12,223 nt of DNA from Smittium culicis (lineage: Eukaryota > Kickxellomycota > Harpellomycetes > Harpellales > Legeriomycetaceae): NCBI GenBank assembly GCA_001970855.1, contig LSSN01003044.1, positions 1-12,223 of the forward strand, written 5' to 3'. The notes below the pieces were generated by a model. It was not told where the DNA came from and made no database searches. It was given only the letters and a program-made list of their open reading frames with translations. Shown here piece after piece: positions 1 through 8,010 of the stretch; positions within the stretch are counted from its first letter, which is position 1, and each line of letters opens with the position of its first letter. The position numbers and the translations under genes were made by a program.

Positions 1-750
1 AAATACGCAATTTTTGTGCGAATTGTGCGACTAGAATCAATATAGCAGCTAACTTTATTAGTTTATGCATACTTTTTTTAATATAATTAAATAGTTTGTC
101 GACATCACAAACTATTTCACATGATTTATTATCAAAAATATATATGTAAGATGAGTCTAAATAAAAAAAACTGCCAAAAAAAATTTTTTTTTTGTATACC
201 AAATTAACTAAAATTACTTATAAAATATACATAACATTGATTGCCGATCACATTTTTTTAACTTTAATTTTATTTTAGTATTGCAAATTTATGCTAAAAA
301 GATAGCTTGAGTGTATTTACAACTAATAAATCGGATATTTGAAGTAATTAAATAGAGAATTACTGAGTAGTATATGATGGTAGACACAAATTTATTTTTT
401 TTTACGAATAAAATCACACATATTTTGTGTAAAAAGTTAAGATATCATTGTAAAAAAAATTAAATTTTTGTGTAAAAATGGGGAAATTTTCGAAAAAAAA
501 CACGTTTAAACATGTAATTTTTACATATAACAAGGCAAAATCGATTTGAAATATACAAGTATAACTACCATCAATAGTATTGAACAACAATTAATCAAAA
601 TAAATAACAAATACACTGAATAAATTTTAAAAAGGCATGAGATTTTAGGTTTTTATTAGCTTTTAGAAGAGATAAAAGTGAAAAAATATATAAATTTTAA
701 AAATAAATAACACTAGTCTACAGGGAGGGATAATAAAGTAGGCATAAAAA
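1..750. other. AT-rich non-coding stretch with small repeats
   Basis: No convincing open frame is seen on either strand. Small structures are visible. There are two copies of TTGTGCGA at 14-21 and 23-30. An A8 run at 176-183 is followed directly by a T10 run at 184-193, a poly(dA:dT) block of the kind that disfavours nucleosomes. Two copies of TTTTGTGTAAAAA lie at 423-435 and 466-478. A minus-strand AATAAA (plus-strand TTTATT at 652-657) lies about 126 bp past the stop at 783-785 and could be the polyadenylation signal of the left-hand gene, although such a hexamer is common by chance in DNA this AT-rich. Confidence 0.6.
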
Positions 751-776
751 CCCCTGATAAAAATTTAAAACAGGGG
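751..776 (-). repeat. GC-rich hairpin just after the left-hand gene's stop
   Basis: CCCCTG at 751-756 pairs perfectly with CAGGGG at 771-776 around a 14-nt A/T loop. On the minus strand the stem follows the stop codon at 783-785 by only a few bases and is followed by a run of five T. It has the shape of a bacterial intrinsic terminator, but in a eukaryote it is better read as a possible 3'-UTR stem or a chance inverted repeat. It stands out because G/C blocks are rare here. Confidence 0.4.
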
Positions 777-782
777 AAAAGC

Positions 783-989
783 TTATGACAGATGGTGCGT
801 AAGAGTCAGAAACAGCGGGCTATGTACTAAATCCACAAGAGTTAGCTGAGAGACGGAAAGTTCGGATTCTTTATTATATAACGAGAGGAATAAGCATATA
901 AACAGAGGAGGATTCTTTTCTTTAGAAAAGAGACCGTCCAGTGAGAGAAAAAGAAGTTTAAGTGAACAAATAGTATTAAAAGTACAACT
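783..989 (-). CDS. C-terminal segment of an unrecognised membrane or secretory-type protein
   Basis: This 68-codon open frame ends with TAA at 783-785 and has no ATG of its own. Its GC content is clearly above that of the flanks, which argues for real coding. It contains the stretches DGLFSKEKNPPLF, SLYNKESELSVSQLT and VDLVHSPLFLTLTHHLS at the end, and it is rich in Leu, Phe and Ser. The frame is offset by one base from the upstream segment (stop at 976-978). Reading one T fewer in the T4 run near 978-981 would fuse the two without an intron, so the boundary is a true frameshift, a sequencing error or an unresolved splice site. The only AG acceptor available after the upstream in-frame stop is a poor AAG near 988. 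I do not recognise the family. Confidence 0.45.
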   Translation of the reverse strand, partial: SCTFNTICSLKLLFLSLDGLFSKEKNPPLFICLFLSLYNKESELSVSQLTLVDLVHSPLFLTLTHHLS

Positions 990-1347
990 TCAATGACAGT
1001 TGATTATAAAAATATTTAACTAATATATCATTAGATATTATCGGGATAGCAAATTGAGTTTTATATCGCTGAAATTCATAACATATGTACATAATTAAGT
1101 GAATTCCCATCATAAAAGAGGAAAATATCACCAGTGATATAGGCCATATAAGTGCTGTAAAAGCAATCAATTGGACACTCAATGCACAATAAAAAATGAT
1201 CAAAATTATTATTAAATATTTGGAGTATTTCTTGGTCTGAAGATTGTTAGGTTGTAGGGTAAAAGGTAAATGGTTCCGCTGGTATACCCACCATAAGCAT
1301 ACCGATAAACCTATTACCCTAGTCGTAGAAAATTTGCATTCCCAAAA
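976..1347 (-). CDS. Middle segment of an unrecognised multi-pass membrane protein
   Basis: The frame is open for 123 codons, unusually long for this background, from just after an in-frame TAA at 1348-1350 to a TAA at 976-978, and no in-frame ATG precedes the hydrophobic part. A first hydrophobic patch (VIGLSVCLWWVY) is followed by a polar linker with TKKYSKY. Two strong membrane segments come next, around IIFYCALSVQLIAFTALIW and SLVIFSSFMMGIHLIMYI, and then a basic, cytosol-like YEFQRYK. This hydrophobic/charged alternation is typical of a polytopic membrane protein. A possible 3' splice site ends at AG 1319-1320 after a pyrimidine-rich stretch, with a GTAAGA donor at about 1463-1468; that pairing is a guess. 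It belongs with the segments at 783-989 and 1544-1708. The function is unknown. Confidence 0.5.
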   Translation of the reverse strand, partial: FWECKFSTTRVIGLSVCLWWVYQRNHLPFTLQPNNLQTKKYSKYLIIILIIFYCALSVQLIAFTALIWPISLVIFSSFMMGIHLIMYICYEFQRYKTQFAIPIISNDILVKYFYNQLSLKLYF

Positions 1348-1543
1348 TTACCTCTAAATTTTTAATCTATATAGTTAAAAAAATAGTGAACGTATATAAG
1401 TTTAATAAAATAGAGTGTATATTCAGATAAGCTTAGTTGCTAGTCTGATATACTATACGAACTCTTACCACTATTCAAAGACAACTTAACGAGTCAATGT
1501 ATAGCAAGGCTGATAATTTAATGATGTGGACACCTTCAGAGGG

Positions 1544-1708
1544 CTAGGTGCGATTCGGGGTGGCGGGGGTGGGGGGGGTGCAGCTAAATATGTAATATAT
1601 AAAGAGTCCCCCATGTAGTATGCTAACGGTCCATAGGCTGAACTGATGACTGAGGCTCAAATTATTGTAGAATGACAGAACATATAGAGCAGGAAAGTAA
1701 GACGACAT
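1544..1708 (-). CDS. N-terminal exon or segment of an unrecognised membrane protein
   Basis: An ATG at 1706-1708 opens 54 codons ending at TAG 1544-1546. In-frame stops lie just upstream, so this is the first possible Met of the frame. The product starts MSSYFPALYVLSFYNN, continues into the hydrophobic HGGLFIYYIF and ends in a Pro/Thr tract (TPPTPATP) encoded by long C runs. A one-base change in the C8 run would shift into the next frame, which stays open for about 25 more codons (APSPLKVSTS and on to ACTCGT before TAA). The end is therefore uncertain: splice, indel or sequencing error. GC is well above the flanks. A TATA-like box lies about 143 bp upstream. It is probably the 5' end of the gene whose other parts are at 976-1347 and 783-989. 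Confidence 0.45.
   Translation of the reverse strand: MSSYFPALYVLSFYNNLSLSHQFSLWTVSILHGGLFIYYIFSCTPPTPATPNRT
1557..1578 (+). repeat. G-run cluster, potential G-quadruplex
   Basis: The plus strand carries G4 (1557-1560), G2, G5 (1565-1569) and G8 (1571-1578) separated by one or two other bases. It meets the usual G3+ spacing rule for an intramolecular quadruplex if the G8 run supplies two tracts. On the minus strand the same bases are C runs that would encode the Pro/Thr tract at the end of the first coding segment, so the G-richness may simply reflect proline codons. It is the strongest G concentration in the window. Confidence 0.6.
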
Positions 1709-1850
1709 TATTATGAAGTAGAATTATTATAATCTCAAAAGACTGATAGAAAATCAACCTCAAAGTGCTGATAGGCAATCAAACTTCTTAAGAATAGTAA
1801 TAAATCTAATACAAAAATCAGATAGCTATCAATATTAACCAAAAATTGCG

Positions 1851-1860
1851 CCTTTTTATA
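1851..1860 (-). promoter_or_regulatory. TATA-like box of the left-hand gene
   Basis: The minus strand reads TATAAAAAGG, a close match to the eukaryotic TATA consensus, about 143 bp upstream of the ATG at 1706-1708. It sits where the GC-richer gene island gives way to very AT-rich DNA. Chance matches are frequent in this background, so the call rests on position. Confidence 0.3.
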
Positions 1861-4563
1861 CTTTTTTTAACATTATTTTTTCACTTGAACACTTATCATA
1901 CTGTAATATATTAGAATCTTTTATAAGCGATAAGTTATACTTATTTTCATTAAAATAATAATTCTGTATAATAAATACACCACTAACAATCTAATTAAAC
2001 ATATTTAATCTAAAAATAATTAATAGTATATTATAATACATTAGAGTATCAGATATGTTCATACTATTGATACATATTACAAAATATGATAAAATTTAAT
2101 ATTTATGACTATTATTTTAATATAATCAATTTTTGTACTGTTTCATATATATTTTAACGTTGATTATCATTTAAAAATGTTGATTTTAATTAGTTGAATC
2201 AGTTATGTGAATAAATTACAAATTATAAATATTAATTAATAATTTAAAACGATAAAATAAGTATAAAACGTAAACATACATTAGAAAATATGCAATGAAT
2301 AATATTTACTTGCAAATATAAATAACATTAGTAGATATAAATTAGCCAATATACATTATTAAGCATAAAATTCTATTTTATAACAAACAATCAATAGTTC
2401 TAGATCTACCTTAACAATCCATGCGAAATAAATATTTTTCTAATACTATATTTATGATTATAATTAAAATGAAGCATTGTATAGTAAGAAATAATTAGAT
2501 AGCGATTTCAAATTCGTATATTATAATTGATTATTAATGGTGATTTAAATTAAATGAGGACATATTATTTTCTTTCATAAGCATCAAAAGTTTAAAGAAT
2601 TAAATTATAAAAAAGAATAATTTTATGAAATAAAGGTCATATTAAATACTCATAAATATAGATTAATTGCATTTCAGACTCTTAAAATGTTCTACAACCA
2701 TATAAATGATATCATAGTTTTTAAACATCTATAGATATACATATCATATATTTTAGATAATATGATTCAAATAAGTATATTATAATATTTTATTCACATC
2801 CATTCAAGATGTAAAATTAATTTAATACCTTGATGAGAATTTGATAATTTTATATTAAAATTGTTTTAGGAATTTAAAGCATAATTGATTATATTTATTG
2901 TATTAATGTATATTAAATATCTTTTAATTCTCACGAAAAAATTATAAAAATAATTTATCTGTTATATTAATTTATAAAAAAGTATATTATAAGATTATTA
3001 TAGTAATTAAAATTATTACAATATGCTATATCTAGCATTCCCAAATAATAAATAAATTATATGAGTAAAACATAATTTTTTAAAAAGTAAATGTTTCATT
3101 TTCTAATTAAATCTCGTAAATATTGTAAATAAAGGTATCATGATTATAGTATAGTCGATAAATTAGCGAAACTCGAGTATCAAACTAACAAAGAGTTAAT
3201 CCACTATGGTATACAAATTCTAAATTACAATGCTTATTATTACTTTAAACATACAGATTAATTTGAAAAAAATTCAAAATATTATCCAATATTAATCAAA
3301 TTTTTACCACACATAGAATAGTCACATTAAATAACAGTCTAAAAATTTGAGCTGTAGTAGATAATTTTTTCGTATAGTAATTTTAAATTTAGAAAAATTA
3401 CACTATCAAAAAAGATAAAAATCATTATTTTTTCTATTAAAATAAAAAAATATAACAAAACTGAACATGAAAAAAATACTATAGAGTTATATCATGGCTA
3501 GAAAATTATAAATATTACAACACCAAATAATTTATAAGATGTTAAAAATTGTGTAGCGTACACTGAATTCATGCTTATGTATCTATATATTATAAAATGT
3601 AGTCTTATTTTTAGTATCAAAAAGTTTAAAATATTAAGCAAACTTTTTATATGTACACTTAATAATATTTCAAAAATATCTTATCAATTTACATGATATA
3701 AATTTAGAATTCATAATTTGAACCTTAAAAGGAATATAAAGTTCTCCAGATTTAATTAATTTTAATCTACCAAAATACTACACATAATTAACTGAAATTT
3801 TTAATATAAAATGAACGTTCTAATATAAGAATTTAATTCTAAAATTTATTATGTTAAATATTATTCCGTAATTTTTATCGAAATAATTATCATTCATAAT
3901 AAAATTTTAGTCAACTGTTTCACAGTTACATATATTTCTAAGATAAATTATTAAAGCTCATTATAAATTTTTAATAATGAAAAATACTGCGATGAAACAT
4001 ATTTATTTTAAAATCAATTTTTCAACAAAATTAATTTAAAAAATAACTAAATTTTTGAAGCATGATAAAATTAGATAGAATAATACTAAAATCTTAGGAA
4101 AAATATCTACAAGAATTTATGTTCATTACATATATTTTTTTTTGGTAACGAAATTTATTAAATTCAGAGTCAAACACAGTTCCCACTTTTTTTTCTATAT
4201 CTCCGTATGAAATTCATAAAATTTAATAAAAATGATTTTATCTTTTTGTTTTAAATTAAAAATATTGCTTAATCTTGATATAGTATAATTAAAACATTTT
4301 AATTAAATATATGAATAATATTCTAGGCATATTTGTTAATAATTAAAGTATAAAAATTTATAAATATTATTGAAATTTTATATCATATTATTCACGTATT
4401 TTAATTAAATAATTTTATATACTAGTTTATTGTATAGATATTTCATATATATTGACTTTATAAAAAGTATAAAATTTATATTTAAAAATATCATTTAATG
4501 TAAATGTATAATTTTAAAAGTATACGAAATAAAATATAGAGATTAAAATAATTATAAAATAAG
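1861..4563. other. Long gene-free, extremely AT-rich block
   Basis: Nothing resembling a gene, tRNA or rRNA is visible on either strand. The sequence is dominated by A/T with scattered short homopolymers, and no long tandem array is evident. Minus-strand AATAAA (plus-strand TTTATT at 4426-4431) lies about 130 bp past the ORF1 stop and could serve as its polyadenylation signal. If ORF1 belonged to an ordinary LINE, its ORF2 would be expected here, on the minus strand to the left of 4564; no reverse-transcriptase motif or long frame is present. Confidence 0.7.
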
Positions 4564-6441
4564 CTAATAGCTACTCAAACTAAAATATTCTGTGTTCAAG
4601 TCTGTATTAATAGCTGTGTCGTCGCTATAGCTCATACTACTTTCAGTCAGAATTTCTTGATGAATCCTATAAATGATACTATCTGTATCAAAATTAACAT
4701 CAGTTTGGCTTGATGATTCTTTTTCAGTCTCTGCAGTTAGCTGAGTGGGTGAAATTTCACTAACTAAATTCTGACTGGCTGAATTGGCTATAATTTCAGA
4801 ATTATTTTCAAAATATTCCTCTTGAGTGATAATTTCAGTCGAGATTGGGGGGCTTTCTGTAATTGGATACGATTGGTTAGTGCTTTCAGTTTGCGAGGTT
4901 GATACTTGCATTGAGCAATTTCCGCTGTAAAATTCCGATTCGCTTGAGTATATAAGATCTGAAGTACTTTTATAAGGCGCAAGAATTTCTGATAAAAGAG
5001 TAACTGTAGGCGCAGTTTCTATTGGAGGCTCATTAAAACTAAGATTAAGCTCAGTAGCAAGGTCAATAATATACACCTTATACAGCTCGTTATTGCTATT
5101 TTTTAGTGCATCTGATAGGCTCCTTGTATACGCTGATCTGATTTTATTTTGGTCTTGAGCAGATGCGTTTGGGCTGATTGGCTTGGATGGATTGAATTTT
5201 GGCAAAACTATGAATTTTTGATAGGAATTACATAGTGCTATAAATTCTTTGCAGTATCCTCCAATCAAAGTAAATTCAGCAGTAAATTTCCCTATAAACC
5301 TAATATTGACCATTTTTACTGGCTTAAATCCTAAATTTTTGAGCTCAGATTTTAGCTGGTAAATATTTTGGCGGACTATTCCTTGCACAAACACCCGAGA
5401 AAAATTGTGTTTAATCTCGCAGTTGAGTGTACCCTTGCAGAATTTGACTCCAGTAATTTTCTTTAACGATCTGAGCTTTGAATTATACTCAGATACAGTA
5501 CCAGATCTGTTCATTCCTCGGATAATCTCCGAGTAAGATTTCCTCATACGTTTTGCGGGTCTACGCTCAGATGGCTCAGGAACTTGTGGGGCCTCATCTA
5601 ATGGGTCATTGCATTGGATAGGAAAATTTTTTGATTGGTTTTTAACCAGCTGGCTCAGATTATTTTTTATTCTGTACAGCTCGCCAGTCATGCCAAAAAT
5701 CAGTGATTTAAGCTCAGAATTTTCATTTTTGGCCAGGACAAGCTGATCACTGGTCAATTTTTTGTAGTCATCGACATGCTTTTTTAACTTTTTATTTATG
5801 ATTAAATCAATATCATACGGCAGCGGTTCTGAGTCAATAGCCTTTCTTTTGTGGGAAGCTCCACTGATTTGGCCCTCAACCTGATTACTGGGACTATCAA
5901 GATTTATTTCCCTATCATTATCAAAGCGCCTAATTTTTTTGGAAATATCAAAATTTATGCTTGGATTAGGTGTTTTTATTGGGCTAATCCTAATTTCTCT
6001 GGCAGCTGAAGTAGAAGCAAATAGCCGATTTAAATCAAGGCTAGTGCAAGATTTATTTGAGCTAGGATTTCCCAAAATCCCAGCAGGGCTAATTGTCCTA
6101 TCAGACGGCTTTGAAAATTTATCAGCTGATTCAATTGATTCAAGCTCTCCAATTAACTCAAAATAATTGGTGCTAGCAGGAAGGCCAGTTGGATCAAGCT
6201 TGAGCACTTGACTATAAAATAGGGCGACCTTAATTTTTTTTTTGCAAGAGCTACACTTGAAAGTGGCGTGTTGGTTGTACTTATTCCCATTGTTATCCTT
6301 AGAGTAGGTAACAGGGTCAGCTGTACATCCCCTAAAACAATATAATGGACCTTCAGTTTTTTTAAACTTAGAGTACACAAACTTTGCTGGCTGGACTTTC
6401 CAATACCAAGATTTGATTAATTTATCATTGATGATAGACAT
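4564..6441 (-). CDS. LINE ORF1-type nucleic-acid-binding protein
   Basis: This is probably the RNA-binding, RNP-forming protein of a non-LTR retrotransposon. The frame opens at an ATG at 6553-6555, but I prefer the Met 38 codons later (6439-6441, MSIINDKLIKSWYWKV). It follows an A-run like the ORF2 start, the first 38 codons look like translated A/T-rich leader, and a TATA-like box overlaps the upstream ATG. From the preferred start the product has about 625 residues. Numbered from the upstream Met, a Cys/His cluster C73-x3-C77 ... H96-x4-C101-x2-C104 could bind zinc. A polar linker follows, with basic NLS-like stretches (HKRK at 235-238, RRPAKRMRK at 331-339). A likely coiled coil spans 254-306 for self-assembly. 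The RNA-binding-like core spans about 380-490 (RVFVQGIVR, then NIRFIGKFTAEF). An acidic, Ser/Thr-rich, probably disordered tail follows. No internal stop or frameshift is present. Oddly, it lies downstream of ORF2. A domesticated host gene is an alternative. Confidence 0.75.
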   Translation of the reverse strand: MSIINDKLIKSWYWKVQPAKFVYSKFKKTEGPLYCFRGCTADPVTYSKDNNGNKYNQHATFKCSSCKKKIKVALFYSQVLKLDPTGLPASTNYFELIGELESIESADKFSKPSDRTISPAGILGNPSSNKSCTSLDLNRLFASTSAAREIRISPIKTPNPSINFDISKKIRRFDNDREINLDSPSNQVEGQISGASHKRKAIDSEPLPYDIDLIINKKLKKHVDDYKKLTSDQLVLAKNENSELKSLIFGMTGELYRIKNNLSQLVKNQSKNFPIQCNDPLDEAPQVPEPSERRPAKRMRKSYSEIIRGMNRSGTVSEYNSKLRSLKKITGVKFCKGTLNCEIKHNFSRVFVQGIVRQNIYQLKSELKNLGFKPVKMVNIRFIGKFTAEFTLIGGYCKEFIALCNSYQKFIVLPKFNPSKPISPNASAQDQNKIRSAYTRSLSDALKNSNNELYKVYIIDLATELNLSFNEPPIETAPTVTLLSEILAPYKSTSDLIYSSESEFYSGNCSMQVSTSQTESTNQSYPITESPPISTEIITQEEYFENNSEIIANSASQNLVSEISPTQLTAETEKESSSQTDVNFDTDSIIYRIHQEILTESSMSYSDDTAINTDLNTEYFSLSSY

Positions 6442-6544
6442 TTTTTTTAAAAAAAGGCTAATGATTTTTTTAGAGTATAAAATTTCAAATATAAAGTTGA
6501 GGATATATTTTTTGATGATAATAAAACAGCACACAAGTATACGT

Positions 6545-6552
6545 CTTTTATA
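6545..6552 (-). promoter_or_regulatory. TATA-like box upstream of ORF1
   Basis: The minus strand reads TATAAAAG, beginning 104 bp upstream of the preferred ORF1 ATG (6439-6441) and overlapping the second codon of the longer frame. A transcript started from it would lack the upstream ATG, which supports the internal Met as the real start. A motif match alone is weak evidence in AT-rich DNA. Confidence 0.3.
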
Positions 6553-6555
6553 CAT

Positions 6556-7699
6556 TTATGAGTAAAAAAATTCCAAAAACAATTCACTTATACATACACT
6601 AATGAAAATTTAATTGTCATTTTAACCTAGCTATTTAAATTTATTATAGCTGAGAGAATACAGAAAAAAAATTTTTCTATAGAATACATACAATTATAAT
6701 TAAATATCGAATATTTAAACTATAATTAGCAGTGTTAATTGTATTAGTGTATACAACATAAGAAATAATTTTTAACATAAATCTAAATTAAGAAGATTTT
6801 GATCTGCGAACTTTAAAAAAAAATTATATCAAACAATTTATGATTATTAATTGCATAATAATATTTTGAAACATATTAAATTATAAAAAATTACCAATCT
6901 GTAATTATTTATATCTAAACGCTAGATTAAGTTGCATAAAAAATTTATTAAAAATAAACGATATCTTTGAATAAATTTATATAAAACATAGCAGCGAAAA
7001 TCAGTCGAATAAAATTTTAATTCTACGTTTCAATGTTTCACAAACCGAATTAAATTTTATGAATTCTTATATTTTTTGAAACAATTTATTTAATTAAATT
7101 ATTTAATCAATTCATTTATAGAGCAATAATATTATAGAATAACTTTAATAATTTTTGATAGCTGAATTAATAAAATATTTTTATAATATTTTATAATATA
7201 AATGTATATGATAAATTAAAAATATTAAATTAAATTTAGTAAATATATTGAGTTAAATTAAATTAAATTAAGCAGATATATCATTACAAATCTGAATTAA
7301 ATTAACTAGCTATATTAAATTAAATTAAGTAGATTGATATATATTAAAATATATTATATAAACTATTATTCTATATATTAATATTTTTTTATATAGCTTG
7401 ATCATAATACTAATTTCTTAATTATTTAATATTATAATAATATTGTGTATTTAAATAATAATTAATTTTAATTGTAAATATCGCTTGTTGAATTTAACTT
7501 TCAACTCAATATTAATCGTTTATAAAATATAATATGTCAACGAATTTTAATTAATTCAATTTTTATTATAACGAATATATGTATACGATATTGTTAAAAA
7601 ATTTATTAAAATTTATATAAGGTAAATTGATAAACAATTAAATATATAAATTGGAATATTGTGGATTTTTTGATATATATAGTTATCATTTAAGTGGTG
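6556..7699. other. AT-rich spacer between the ORF1 and ORF2 regions
   Basis: No gene is seen. On the minus strand this is the sequence after the last recognisable ORF2 codon (stop at 7700-7702), so part of it should be the ORF2 3' UTR and part the leader of ORF1. I see no clean poly(A) tail or target-site duplication marking where one insertion ends. The only patterned stretch is the AATTA-type repeat near 7252-7339. Confidence 0.6.
7252..7339. repeat. Degenerate AATTA-type minisatellite
   Basis: Runs of TTAAA/AATTA units recur three times: about 7252-7272, 7294-7305 and 7314-7328. The first and third are followed by AAGCAGA and AAGTAGA, then by TATAT-rich sequence, giving units of roughly 30 bp. 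LINE 3' ends often carry short tandem repeats, and this lies about 360-450 bp past the ORF2 remnant on the coding strand, so it could mark or flank the 3' end. It could equally be ordinary AT drift. Confidence 0.45.
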
Positions 7700-8010
7700 C
7701 TAATTGCAAAAGATTTTTAGCTTTGATTCAAGATTAGCCTTGCCGTCAAAAATATAAAATTCATCAAGGCTAGGAAAATTTTAGCATTGAGTCACATGTG
7801 TGTATTTGAAAGCGCCTTTAGATATAGGGCATATTGTACCAAAGCCATAAGAGCTCATTCTCCATCTAATTGCTTGCCTAATTAAAACGTTATTGGATAA
7901 AAATAAGCTTACATCGGCTAGTGTATTTGGGTGTCTACTTTTAGGAATAATTTTTGATATTCTATCAGTTTCTGTAACTGTTTTAGATATATTTAAATAG
8001 CTTTCTCTTT
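7700..8010 (-). pseudogene. Out-of-frame C-terminal remnant of LINE ORF2
   Basis: Past the ORF2 stop, coding-like sequence continues in the -1 frame from the T-run: LKRESYLNISKTVTETDRIS, then further codons including ADVSLFLSNNVLIRQAIRWR and SSYGFGTICPISKGAFKYTH. Near 7795-7804 an AC-repeat slip moves the frame again, giving THVTQC, a TAA nonsense codon at 7781-7783, then PSLDEFYIFDGKANLESKL and a terminal TAG at 7700-7702. The remaining His and Cys residues suggest the zinc-knuckle-like C-terminus that many LINE reverse transcriptases carry, with one or more ligands possibly lost. An undamaged protein would have had about 970 residues. The three lesions indicate decay of this copy. Homopolymer sequencing error could explain the first two but not the nonsense codon. 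Confidence 0.65.

Noticed and set aside
781..900. Plus-strand codons including NPQELAERRK within the left-hand gene region
   Set aside because: Stops occur within 35 codons on both sides, while the minus-strand frame over the same bases is longer and ends in a plausible C-terminus.
1256..1320. Inverted repeat AGGGTAAAAGGT / ACCTATTACCCT, 11 of 12 paired, resembling a tRNA acceptor stem on a 65-nt unit
   Set aside because: No D, anticodon or T arm can be folded inside it on either strand, and it lies within a long coding-like minus-strand frame, so I treat it as coincidental.
4788..4982. 64-codon minus-strand open frame
   Set aside because: It lies wholly inside ORF1 in another frame and has the composition of a shadow.
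5939..6380. Two 75-codon frames, one on each strand, inside ORF1
   Set aside because: Both overlap the RNA-binding protein's coding sequence and show no independent start context or protein features.
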